Positions 35,650-47,654 of a stretch of 64,000 nt of DNA are shown in pieces. Origin of the DNA: Aphis gossypii (lineage: Eukaryota > Arthropoda > Insecta > Hemiptera > Aphididae); assembly GCF_020184175.1 (NCBI RefSeq), contig NC_065532.1, forward strand, positions 39,742,287 through 39,806,286, given 5' to 3'. A model generated the notes under the pieces. It had not been told where the DNA came from and did no database searches. It saw nothing but the letters and a program-made list of their open reading frames with translations. Each line of letters starts with the position of its first letter. The first letter of the stretch is position 1. The position numbers and the translations under genes are program-made.

Positions 35650-38240
35650 GTAAGTTTTTTTTTTATTATTTTCCGATTAGATTAGAATACGGTTTCAAAT
35701 AAGCAGCATAATAATAATATTATGATATCCACTGCAGGAAACGTTATGTACAAAACTTATTTTAAGTTATATATCTATCATTTTAGACCCATAAAATAGT
35801 CGCATAGTTGTTAATGTACTTTATATTATCATAATCTCCGTACGAGCTAATAGGTATTTGTTTCAATTACTATTTAAACTGTCAAATAAACCACTAGATA
35901 CTCTGCAACATAAAATCGTAAATATAATGAAGAGTGCATGAATGTTTCTCCTTATTTCGTTTAATCTCCTGTAGGAGGAAAAGAATTATATTTGCTTGTT
36001 ATACTTACGTCTTTATAGTCAATAAAATGTGTTTAACCATGATCGTTTTGTAAAAAAAAAAAAAGTACAAATACAAATCGGGTGTCGCCATCACCACTCG
36101 ACGCGCGTAAACACAATAATATTATGATATTATACTCCATCGTATTATAATTTTAATTATCGGCGCAATAAAAGTCGGTACGTTATTATCCAGTGCATGC
36201 ACTGTAAATACGTTTTACAACACTTCGTGTGTCTTTAACGACATCACATAAATAATAATAATAATAATAAACGTTGAATATAAAGTCGTCGCGGCGTTGC
36301 GTGACGTGCGCAAACTATATGACTAGGGTGCTACGAAAACGCCACGTCCTGCAGAAGTCACAGAGTATGCAAAAACGTCCCGTTATGATTTTATTTTACG
36401 TTTAACAATCAATATTCTTATTGAAATTCCAACCAAAATCAATAATTCAAGTATAACAGTATAAAAGTATATTCAGTATAACATACTGAAAATGTCTTGT
36501 AAATGTCCTGTAGCTCTTGCGACAGTACTATACAACAATGCCAATTATTATACAAATAATAATTATAATATTCAATAAACTGCAAAAGAATGCAAAAAAA
36601 CATAAATGAGATGTAGCATAATTAAGAAGACCTCCATCATAGCGATACTACTGAGCTTGTGATAGATAATATGATTAAAAATGAAGTAAAAAGGTCATGT
36701 CATCTGCAGCAATACTATTTTAAGTACGCGACGAAGATTTCCAAGAAGTGAAAGTTTATGTAACTGAGTGGATTTTAAACGTTCTCTAGTCAAGAAAAAA
36801 AACCATCTGTTAAACAGTGGAGTTTCTTCCCCAATCGATATAATCCTAAAATGTTATTGAAGGATTAAGTTGGAGACAAAAAGTGAAATACTAGAGCGTT
36901 TGCGATTTTGCGGAGTGTGATATAATGAAATACTTAAATTTTGTTCCAGTTTATTTTTTTTATCAATCTCTACATTTTACAATTATATTTTCTTTGTCCA
37001 CATATTGGTTCTTGGATAATTGTATCAATTTGTTTTTATATGACAAGTATATACAAAATAAAGATATAAAAAATATATAAATTATTTTCACAATCCTTAT
37101 TTTGCTGCAAGAAAATTTGTAAAAAAAAACTTGAAAAATCTGTTAACACTTAAAACTACAGTTTTTACGCCATTTTTTTCGCCAATATCACTTACTAGTT
37201 ACTAGTATATTTCACTATATTATGTTTCTTGATATAATTATTAGCCATTTATTTTACTATTAATATGTAAGTTGGTTTTATTTCTCAAAAACATTGTATT
37301 TATGATTTTATTAGTATTTAATTACTATAAAAAATATGTTAGTATAGTATACCATTTTATACCATATTTACAATATTATTGGTCATATATTTTTATGTTT
37401 TACTTTTACTTTTTATTTTTATTTTTTATTATTCGTTTTTAAATTACAAACTACAACAAAAATTATTCAAAGACTAATAGTTATTTTACAGGTGGAGTAT
37501 GCAATGTTGTTGAAATTGCAACTTCAAACAATCATAAATTTTATTTCATTTTGACAATTTTGTTAAAGATTCTTTAGTATATGTTGAAAAACTTATTAAG
37601 ACCCTTTTATTACGGATAAAAAAAAAATTAAAATTTGAAGTATCAAAGATATCCATTTGTCGATCATTAACTTACTACCAAAACGTTGAAAATCGAAGAA
37701 TTTTGATTATCACTAAAAGTAATGACAAATACAGGAAAATAAAGAACATAGCTTCGCTATAAAATCACATAAATGCATTAGATCATTAGGACATCAGGTA
37801 TGTTATTTGGTTTATAACTTTTATCTTTGTATTTTTTTTTTTTTTTTTGACGGGTGGTTACATTATAGGTTGATTATAAATGTTGAACATTTACTATAAA
37901 ATAATATTAATAGTTATTGTTACATATAATGTCATAATACTAATAATTATTCAATGTATACCATTTTATTCAGTCAACTGTCGAGAGCAACAATAATTTT
38001 AAATTTATATCATTACATTTAATCATCGTCGGTTCGTTATAATAATAATAATATTATAACGAATGAAAAATATTAAATTCAATATATATAATATAATATA
38101 TACCTACCTTTCTACAGTGTGCATAAAATCGATCATTATAAGTAATAACCGATTTTTCATTACAACCGGGTTCATTATGAGTGATTTGTACATAATATAT
38201 ATAATAATATATAGCCAATACGATAATACGGCAGCAATAA
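35650..38240. other. AT-rich stretch with eroded coding-like fragments
   Basis: 36733-36798 reads in one frame RDEDFQEVKVYVTEWILNVL and then stops. 37732-37797 reads ENKEHSFAIKSHKCIRSLGH between a CAG acceptor and a CAG/GTATGT donor. Both lack ATG and family resemblance and could be relics of an old transposon. A-run 36051-36064 and T-run 37831-37849 are simple repeats. Confidence 0.25.
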
Positions 38241-38249
38241 TATGTCTCT

Positions 38250-38680
38250 GGCCGATTTCTCTTTCTCTCTCTCTCGCACACGCGCTGCAGACACGCCGTC
38301 TCTTTCTCACTTTATGTTTCCTTCTCTAAGTCTCCCTCTCCTCTAACAATATTCCACTCAGCATCACGGAGATCCGATTACAATCCAATACGTACGTTAT
38401 TTAGGGGCCGGTAATTTTAAACTTTTATCAGATCGAGTGGGCGGCCCCCGGGGGTTTACCGCACTGCCGGCTAAATGATAAGTCATTAGTCACCCGAGGC
38501 TGCGCCCTGCTATTGATAGAAATATTGACAGTTTCGTATTATATAAACGTCATTAATTTTCCACCGATATAATATAGGTATACGCACATAGGTATAGCTC
38601 TATAGGACTGCTCGCAGTCACCTTACCGGCGTCATTTTCTCGTGTCGTTCGTACATGATTACATTATGTTTATACACCGC
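38250..38680. promoter_or_regulatory. GAGA cluster followed by an enhancer-like segment
   Basis: 38256-38346 is almost pure pyrimidine, with TCTCTCTCTCTC reading GAGAGAGAGAGA on the minus strand; this is the target of GAGA-factor-type proteins in insects. The next 300 bases are CG-richer and hold GATA cores (TTTATCAG, TGATAAG, TTGATAG), a TGACAG Meis/Hth-type core, GGGTTTACC and TCATTAATTTTCC. On the minus strand, ATG in TAATCATGTACG near 38655 opens MYERHEKMTP up to a donor CCG/GTAAGG at about 38626, a possible first exon. A promoter/enhancer reading is an inference. Confidence 0.3.
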
Positions 38681-40612
38681 CGTGCCGGTCGCCGTTGTAC
38701 CTATACACGGTGCGTATAATAATATTATTATAACAACAATCGTATATAATATTATAACATAAAATATATGTATATGTATATACATTATACATATAGTGTA
38801 TACAGCGTGTTCGGCAGCTCTCGTCTGCAGTACACGTGTTCCGACATATTATGTACTTTATATATTATACATAGGTATTATGCGAGTACAATACACGACC
38901 TGACTCACTATTGTAAAGTTATAATATGTAGTAATTATAACTTATTAACGTTACACCTATACTTTTCCGAGACCATCGCTGGATTTACTGCGGTACTGAT
39001 CAATAACTTCGCGGTAAAAATAAAACTAATAATAATAGTTAAAAATTGTTACCATAAGTATTATTACTATTTGGAATTGTATATAGCATAGATTTATACA
39101 CAAAATTATGTAGGTAAATGGGGTGTGTATTGTAAGGAATAGGACATTTCGCTTGCGGACAATTTGGCCCTGCCGTTTTGGCGAGAAGATATATATTTCA
39201 TAATCAATTAAATTACTATATTATTATATTCACTCACAATTTTATGCAATCGACGATTGAGTACTGTGTATTTTTTAAATTTTTCGGGAGAACTCACTCC
39301 AACCAAAAGTTGAGCCATAAAACATAATTTTTAACCTCAACTATATTTTATTTATTATGGATTTATCTTAGTTGCTTTAACTAGAGTAGGTATTCGATTT
39401 TTCTTTCATAATGATAATGGATAAGCAAATAGAATGTCCGATAATAATAAGTCAAGCCAAAATAATTTGTCCTAGACAATGTATTGTACTGAAAATTATG
39501 GAATAATATTGTATAATAATAATTGTAACACTGATTAATAAATTCTAATAAGAATTATTATCACAAGAAAAGTAATTGCCAGTAATCATACAAAATGATA
39601 ATACTGCCCTAAATGGGAGACTATCGCCAAATAGTCACGATGTGTATTATGTGTATCAGAAAAATATTTTTATTCTTTTTTTTCAAATACCGATCATTGG
39701 GTTTGACATTTCTATTTTCAATTTATATGGTATATTCTTTCCTCCAGGCTCCAGATAAACATTTTGTTTATAGAAAATTTAGTTCTTAATTATTTGAAAA
39801 TTCTTTTTTAATCCACACACCGATAAAACGTATACTTGCTCGTATTTCCATTCATATGTATAATTCTATATTAGTATACATTTTTCAATTTTGTACCGAC
39901 CATCCAAGAATTGTATACAGATACCTTACTCTCGAGAATTATTTTTCTTCGACGTATTTTATACGTATACGCCTATATTATTATTATTATATATTATACA
40001 TTATAATATTATGTATATACGAAATCGAACCGTGACTGAAACTTTGCTGAGCCGCATGGTGGCAACGAAACCATTAAAACGGTCGCAGATTAACGATTGC
40101 GGCTCAACGTCACGTACCGTAAAATCATAAAAATTGTAAGTGTGTGTGTGTGTGTTAAAACAAAATACCAAATAGTATATAGAAAACCGTGTACACTGCT
40201 CTGACCTATCGCTATATACATATACATACCAAGTTTACATGTATATAGTTGACTTCCGATGTGTTTCGTTGTATATAATATATTTCACCGCAAAAAAACG
40301 GCTTATAACCTGTAATTATGTATGCAAACATCGGACACATAAATTCACATTAAAGTATACAGCCCCGGCCGGCACTACGGATGTCCGAAGATCAACTACC
40401 GAAATACGAACTGTTTACAAAGTGTAATTATTGTATTTTTATTATTTCGCCTTATATCACATAGTTAAGTATATATACCGTGTATTTACGTACATGGGTA
40501 TTAGTTTCACTTATTCGGTGCATAATAATATACCCAACTATACTTAACTTTATCTCTACTGTGAACAGTTTTTAATTATTATATTTATTTTATTAACTAT
40601 ACAAAATATATA

Positions 40613-40614
<2 letters not shown>
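38681..40614. other. AT-rich non-coding stretch
   Basis: The frames at 38768-39091 and 39891-40130 are open from ATG. The second ends NRTVTETLLSRMVATKPLKR..., which looks protein-like, but no acceptor was found and the stop precedes a GTAAGT at 40138. No gene is called. Confidence 0.35.
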
Positions 40615-40675
<61 letters not shown>

Positions 40676-40676
40676 A
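40615..40676. repeat. Interrupted (TG)n microsatellite
   Basis: A long TG/GT run of about 60 bases contains one CG and one TAT interruption. It is the longest dinucleotide repeat in the window and a likely Z-DNA former and length polymorphism. Confidence 0.95.
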
Positions 40677-42960
40677 TTTAAGTGTATATGTGTAAATGTG
40701 AGTGTGCAGGGTAAACATTATACACGATTAAGTGTAATATAAACACGTGCATATTATTATAACATTACATGTTACTGATGTACGTGCAGAATAACATTTT
40801 TTTGCACATGTAAATTCTAGTTTTAAATGAATGACAATTTGTATATACATTACAGTATTACACTCGTATTTGCATTATATAGCTGGTTGTATCTAAAATT
40901 GAATAAATGCGAGCTATGAGTATGAATAAATAATATCATGATATAGAAAATGCATATTATTCGTTAAAAATTGTGATAACCAACGTATATAAACATCATA
41001 TAGATAATAATTTACTTGCATATTTTAAATTTGATAATAGGCATAAGCTAATTATAATGAAGAAGTTTAACACTTCTATAGTATACAATAGCAGGGATTC
41101 TGCTGAACTTATAAGTATACACTAACACGTATACGAGGCAAAAACAACAATATTAATTTTTAATAAATATTAACAATAATTATGAAAAAAATTACGGTGA
41201 ACCGTGTATACGCAATATTTACCTATATATACATATTGTATTTTATGTACGCGCGCACAATTTATTAACTTTTGATTGCCAACTAGCGATAAGATGTGTG
41301 AATAACTATAAGTATCGACCGTTTACAACGTGGGCGCAATGAACATGATATCGTTATCGCATAGTGTATCACTCAAGTGATTGGTCGAAAGCGCATCTTT
41401 TTATATATATTTGTGTATGTATGTGTGTGTATGTGTATATGTACAGATATAGTGAGGATTATAATATCCCACAATATTATTAAAAATGGCGATAGAGGCG
41501 TCTTCGCGTATCTATACGAATACGAACTTTGGACGACCTCATTTGCAGGACAATGCATGAGAAAAGTAATCTATAGTATATTTTAAATATATCTATGAAT
41601 GAAATTCATTTTTATTATTTATTTTAAAATAAATGTTTTTGAGTTTATTGCTCATTCATCTCGAACAATAAATGCACGAATTTATATTTTAAACCAGAGT
41701 ACTTATCTATATAATGTCTCCTATTGGAAACACTTATCGATGTTTTTTGAACGGTTAAATTATGTGATTTAAATATATTTACATATTTTGTCTTCATTAT
41801 GTATAATAAATTCTACAAAGGAATAACATTTTTAATTGTTTAAGCTATCGTAAAAGAGCAAGTCAATATTATTACTAGTCCATATAACATATATGACCTT
41901 ATAAAGGCTATTTTAATTCGTACTCAAACAGTGCGATTTTTACATAAGAATACTATTTTCAGTTTTTGATTCCTGCCCGCGGCGATCTGTATAGGCCACA
42001 CGCCAACACTCATTTTTACAATAATTGACGAGTATTATATTATTCTATGTGACGTGGGCGCTTAATAAAAAACCATTGAACTGAATTCTTTTCGAAATTG
42101 ACATCATCACCAAAAATAATTTAAATTTTAAAATAAAACTATTTCTGTAAATATATTAAGAATGTTTTAAAGTTTTACATAAATACGACACTACTTATAT
42201 ATAATATATCGATACATCCGCAAAAGAACTAAGCATAGCACAGGTTATAGATTTACGATTTTCTATTTTTGTTTTGGTATAAACATAATAATAAAAGCTA
42301 TAGGTGCCCCTAGGATATCAGTAATGTATGACATTTTTTTTTAAAATACTGTGGAAATGGGCGAATTGCGTTTAGTCAAAAAATGCGTTTTAAAATGCCG
42401 ACGCGTTAAAGTCTCCACCACCTCGCCGTGAGTCAATAATTCACCATCATGATATATACGCTGAAATGCGATTTATAATTTATAATATAAAGTTATATAC
42501 ATATTTATATACTTGTATAATATATATATATATTGTGTGACATCTGCAAGAATAAAACAGTTTGCTCACATTTTTCTAAAACGTAAATATTTTCAATTAC
42601 ACTCATACAATAATAGGTAGGTATATTTATAAAATACACATTTTGATAAAAATAATTGAAAGTATTACATGTGAATCGCTCATAATTATGTATTAATTTG
42701 CCATATTGGTCTATATAAAATGATAACTTGTCAATGGAAAAGTTAAATGTTTAAATTGATCATAAAAATATTTTTAATTTTACCATTAGATTTACAATAA
42801 TAATATGTTATAATTTCTAAATAATATGTGTTTTAAAAATTAACTTAAATGCATATTATTATATATTCTTTTAAAGCGTAAATTATATAGTGAGACAAAA
42901 ATTTATTTTGATTTTGTTACTTAAAATTTAAAAACATACTGAAATACTTACCTATGTATA
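40677..42960. other. AT-rich non-coding stretch
   Basis: I see no gene. The frames at 41373-41586 overlap on both strands across a (TG)n-like segment. An AT run occurs at 42516-42532. Confidence 0.5.
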
Positions 42961-42973
42961 AATTTATGTTTTA

Positions 42974-43110
42974 ATGAAAATTAAGAATAGTTCTTGTGGA
43001 GTGAGTCAAGGGAGAAGACTGCACTCTGGGCGTTCTGTACGTGGTTCTAGTCCTAAAATCTTCGCCCTATCTCCCAAAAATGTGCAGTGCACACAGGTAA
43101 TTTTTTAATT
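42974..43110 (+). mobile_element. SINE-like segment (pol III B box), exon-like frame inside
   Basis: GGTTCTAGTCC at 43043-43053 matches the pol III B box GGTTCRANTCC at all but one position. Upstream, GAGTGAGTCAAGGG resembles an A box about 50 bases away, so this may be a tRNA-derived SINE. The same stretch is open from ATG at 42974 for 41 codons (for example SQGRRLHSGRSVRGSSPKIF) to a CAG/GTAATT donor at 43097, which looks like an exon. I favour the SINE because of the B box and the poor acceptor AATAG. Confidence 0.33.
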
Positions 43111-43305
43111 CGAGCCCATTTATTAATCATATTATAATAGAACAGGTATATGTGCTAGCTTGGTATATATATTTTATATTATTAACAACATTTATTATTA
43201 TATACACGATGCGTGTGCCCTGCAGGTTATTTAACCGGAACGACACAGTATCGCTACATTGGAGGTCCGGAAATGCGACGTTGTGTACACTACCGCTTAA
43301 CCATT

Positions 43306-43432
43306 ATCATCATCATCATCATCGTCATAGTCGTACATAACTCTATTCGTTTCTAGCGATATACCAGTTGATCATGATGATAGTGATGATGCGATGATGA
43401 TGATGATGATGATGACGATGATAAAAATAATA
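43306..43432. repeat. Facing (CAT)n and (GAT)n runs
   Basis: A (CAT)n run ending CGTCAT (43307-43327) is followed about 60 bases later by (GAT)n (43385-43432) containing ATGACGATGAT. The two are reverse complementary over at least 18 bases in any register, so a single strand could fold into a long hairpin. Confidence 0.8.
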
Positions 43433-43800
43433 ATAAAATATCACGTTCGCTGACAACATTTTTCGACGCGTAAATCATACGCCGTATGATTCAGTATTTA
43501 GATGATGAATGAAAAGCTGATATCCCGGAGTTAGTACAATAACGGATTGTCGTCGTGATGGTACAATTCAGCATCAGTATGTAATAATAATACTTAATAA
43601 TAGTATATAATATAACATTATCTGTGCAAATTAAAATACATAAATATACTTATTATGCATAATATAAAGGTTTGGCAACATGTCGGCGATATGTAGGTAA
43701 GGATGAAAAAATATTTACTGATACACGTAATCCGCAAGTGTGTGTGTGTGTGTTTTTTTTTCACTAATAACAACTTTTAGAAACATTTAGTCATTTATTA
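43433..43800. other. Mixed spacer
   Basis: The spacer is AT-rich with a short (TG)n and T-run at 43738-43760. No gene was recognised. Confidence 0.5.
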
Positions 43801-44720
43801 AAAGAGTGTACGATTACGATCTGGGAGCGTACAATACCGGTTCCCGGATCCCGAGCTAATTACCCCGCCATCGATCGATACATGTGCACCTCTCCCGCGA
43901 TCGACTCGTTCACGACGCGTATTATCATCGTCGTACGGTTATTATGATTTTTATAACATTACTGTTATTATTATATGTACACATATATATATATATTAGG
44001 TATATATTTTTTATTATTATGGCGATTTCCCTCGCGCGCGCGCAGTAATAGTAATATTTATAATAATAATTCGCCTCTATACACACGTATATTATATTAT
44101 ATTATTATAGTACGCCCACCCGAGACGCTTCCTTCCTATAATATTATACGTTCGAGAGGTATAGGTATATCTCCGTCGACCAGTGCCGCACCATCAGCAC
44201 CGGAAAAAATTCCCAGTAGGTACACGCTATATACCTATTACCATGCATATCGTATATATTATATAGTTATAATAATAGTAATGATAATACTATATACCGC
44301 AGTCGTGCGGTGCACCTAACTTAGCCGCGAGTCCGGTGCCGGACGGGCTTGTGGCGCGCGAAAGACCTCATCGTCAACGGGGCGTGGGCGCTAATGTGAA
44401 AATATATATAATATTGTACTATTAATATACACTAATACCATCCGAACGCGGTATTTTCGACAACGCTTCGATGTATAATAGTGTGCAGAACCAATCGATC
44501 CAATAAAACCGTATCGATCTTCAGATCGTCGATACGCGACACGCGTGTTAAATATGCTTAACGCACATCATTACCGCGTGCGTAATATTATGCTCGTTAA
44601 GTATATTACCGCATAATATACTAACTTACGTTTCGTGTGCTTAAAATTAATGATTCGTCGTTCACATTCGCTGCACTCACTTTACACGGCGTGGAAGCCG
44701 CGGCGGGATCTTTATGCCAG
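43801..44720. promoter_or_regulatory. CpG-rich island
   Basis: CG-rich segments at 43820-43930, 44030-44045 (GCGCGCGCGC), 44150-44220 and 44320-44395 alternate with ATTATT runs. The 114-codon frame at 43975-44319 is built largely from repeats. On the minus strand, ATG at 44787 opens a 36-codon basic frame (MYIYGATKHQYLGRYYGLVK then RSPGIKIPPRLPRRVK) with a GTGAGT donor just before its stop. This is a weak small-ORF candidate. No defined promoter elements were found. Confidence 0.3.
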
Positions 44721-45174
44721 GACTACGTTTGACCAGACCATAATATCTTCCCAAATATTGGTGTTTAGTTGCTCCGTATATATACATGTATAGTTATATC
44801 TTCACAAACCCTGACCTATATATGTTCGATTTCACCAATACTTACATTTTGTCTATATATATATAGGATAAATAGACGGATCCACACTGAACTAGAAACA
44901 CCTTCATTTTTCTAGCTATACACAGGATCACAACACTTACCTACACTGTTTGGAATCGTTATATGTATATAGCATTTACCTAACATGAAAATTACCAATC
45001 GTGGAGTACGCGCTTCGATCGATTCAGGAGAAATATTTTAATATTGTAAATTCATAAGTATTGAATCTTCATATCATTATAACCATCGTCCATCACAACT
45101 AATAAGTTACTACATAATTATATTATATTATTTAGGTTATCGTGAGTGCGCTTTGATTATGATGGTGAAAATAA
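44721..45174. other. AT-rich spacer with minus-strand donor-like site
   Basis: On the minus strand, CAGTGTAG/GTAAGTG at about 44943-44955 is a good donor after a short ATG-led frame (MLYTYNDSKQC). A TTTAG acceptor-like site on the plus strand lies just before 45135. Otherwise I see nothing. Confidence 0.25.
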
Positions 45175-45247
45175 ATGAATACAGCGGCGACGACCAAGGT
45201 GTACAGACTACAGAACGATGACGAGAATGGTTTGGACGACGTTGGAG
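45175..45247 (+). CDS. Candidate first coding exon
   Basis: ATG at 45175, directly preceded by an in-frame TAA, opens MNTAATTKVYRLQNDDENGL and then DDVG plus one base, up to a donor TTGGAG/GTGAGGTA at 45248. Read through, the frame stops at 45300. The segment is CG-richer than its surroundings and its acidic, polar composition suits a protein N-terminus. An acceptor-like ATTATTTAG lies at about 45134, so the exon might begin there with a short untranslated lead. No family was recognised. Confidence 0.28.
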
Positions 45248-45300
45248 GTGAGGTACAATTATGCGTTACATTTATAATTTATATCGAAGAATCTCCTTAG

Positions 45301-47552
45301 TTCGCTTTCATGTGAACCGGAAGTGGCTGTCGGAAGGTGCATACGCGCCGCATCAGAAATGAAATTATAACGCTCGCCCGAGTGATTATAATAATATGTA
45401 CACAAGTAAATGATAATAATAATTTTATAACGGTGTCGTCACTGCGAATATTGTACTTACATATATGTAAATATATAATACCGCGTTAAGTGATTCGAGT
45501 TGCACTCGCTGGGTGGTAAAAAATCTCTAAGTTTTTGTTTGAAAACGTTTTTAATCGGTCTGAATACTTCTCAGTTAAAATATGCACACTACCAGTGCTT
45601 ATACTAAATAATCTTTTTATCGAAGTATCATATTATAATACGCAGCGTTGTCAAACCAACGAACTCGAACGGTTAAAACGTTCATAAATGGTGTCCATTG
45701 CAACAGCCGATAAAATAACATAATAATATATGTTTACATAATTTATTTCTTTAACAATACTTTACGGACGCTGCACTGTTGTAATTTTTGGATCATTCAC
45801 TTGATGGTCCCTGAGTACAAATAGTCGTGACCCAAATAATAGAATTTTAGATTCAGAAATAAGTCTTAACAGCGAGTACATTGTGTTATTTGTATATTTT
45901 GTACATTTATTAAAATTTCAATCGCAATTTAAACTATTTTTTTGTAATTTATTATATTCATTTTATATATATATATATATATATACCTAGTTTTATAATT
46001 CATATATCAAGTCAACAGCCATCTAATTATTGTGATATAGCGACAGTTATTCATACATAAAATCAACGCTTTGAATGATGTATTGATATTAAAAGATACC
46101 TATATATATATATCTACACCGACACATATAAGTACACACTTAGTCGCACGCTTAAATACATATATACAACATACGTATATTGATACATATATTATGTTCA
46201 GCTTTGCCTGTCATAAGTTCTCGACTCCGAGTATAACATTATAATAATATTATTAATAGCTAAAACCGATGGTGGTATATAAATCTTGTGTGGAAAATAA
46301 TATAATATCGCGGCATTACGTCTTGTATATTCATATCGTATTATAATATTATTACAGAACGGCCTCGAATAATTAGATCTAATTATGTGGAAACGACTCG
46401 ATTCAATATTATGACAAACGAATAGTATTTTTTAAACGGGCGTCAACCCGTACTCAGAAGGTGCCCACATATACATAATATATACTAATATAGTAATATT
46501 TATATACCAGCATACCAGCGGGTATAATATATACGCGTGCAGTACCTCAATAACGCATGTATACATGTTTAAAGGCGCAGTGTATAGATTTAAAACAAAA
46601 CCGTAAACGGTGTAAAAGCAGTGGAAAAGGGTTGTATTAGTCGGACGATGTTCGGAATTATTTAGGCTGTTTGTTTTCTTCGTGCGGCGTTTCCTGTTTC
46701 CTGTCACGTAACGACTGTACGCGCAGCAGCCGCGCGTATACACAAGTACATGTATATATTATTTTCGTAAATATATTATATGCTGCGGCCGAAATGCTAC
46801 CAACCATGCGTGCGATTCCGCCGTCAGACCGTGACGTCGGTGGTCCCAATTTATTCGTCAGGACGAAAGCAAAGTGATGGTGCGGGAGGAGGGAGAAAAA
46901 GAAAAAAAATCGGAAAAACGCGAGTTCATGTCTGTATATAATATAAAATATGTGTTATAATAACATGCCTAAATACTCAGATACCCAGGTTATTATAATA
47001 CACGAGTAGTATAATAATTAAATATTTGAAAAATTGTGTATACGACCATATTTTAGGTACGCTATGAATTCGATGTCAACATGAAACAAGAAAAGTATAA
47101 TTTAATTCGTTCCAAAATAAGTATAACTGCAGTAGGTAAAGTAACACAAGTTTTTTTTTTTTTTACAAGTATACTTATAGTGACTTGAGTATATTTTGAG
47201 CCCCACTTTTTCATAATTAAATTTAACAATAAATACATTCAATTATTGTCCTTATAATATTAAAAGTTGTATTAAAGATAAAAATTGTTCTAATTGTTAC
47301 CTGCTGTCCTATTAAAAAATGTAACACCTAAAATATTGTAATGTTGTTGTATGTATGTTAGTATAATATGTTATAGGTATTATAGGTAAAACCATTCTGA
47401 GTGCAATAAACCAGGATTAATTTTTATGTGTACAAATAATCAAATATATTATATATATATAAGAGACAAGTGAGTTCTTCGTCTGGAGTTCAAAACGTAA
47501 AGATGATAATATCTATATTATATATACATGTTTAATTGATCGATATTCGAAG
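45301..47552. other. AT-rich stretch with a small CG-rich patch
   Basis: 46430-46900 is CG-richer and carries overlapping frames on both strands (63-103 codons) with no splice support. AT run 45965-45986 and T-run 47152-47164 are simple repeats. A perfect 18-bp palindrome lies at 46369-46386 (separate entry). No gene was recognised. Confidence 0.4.
46369..46386. promoter_or_regulatory. Perfect palindrome of paired TAATTA cores
   Basis: ATAATTAGATCTAATTAT is an 18-base perfect palindrome presenting two TAATTA homeodomain core sites in mirror orientation around AGATCT. A binding role is an inference; AT-rich DNA makes such sites easier to find by chance. Confidence 0.4.
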
Positions 47553-47654
47553 GAAATTCTGAAGGAAGTGACCGAGCAGAAGCAATCAATTACTGACGAA
47601 GGGAGTAGCCGCATCATGTCGATATTCATTAAAGGGGGCTTAACGACCTCTTCG
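47553..47654 (+). CDS. Candidate internal exon, 34 codons, phase 0-0
   Basis: TATTCGAAG/GAAATT and TCTTCG/GTAAAT bound exactly 34 open codons: EILKEVTEQKQSITDEGSSR and then IMSIFIKGGLTTSS. The first half looks helical and charged and the second half hydrophobic-mixed, unlike the AT-driven frames nearby. The upstream frame stays open for another 30 codons back to a TAA near 47459. Weak points: the acceptor has no pyrimidine tract and the donor is only moderate. The opposite strand is also open here (47513-47701). No family was recognised. Confidence 0.28.

Noticed and set aside
36733..37800. Possible coding remnants of a transposase
   Set aside because: The fragments are short, lack ATG and show no motif of a known transposase; kept only as a note.
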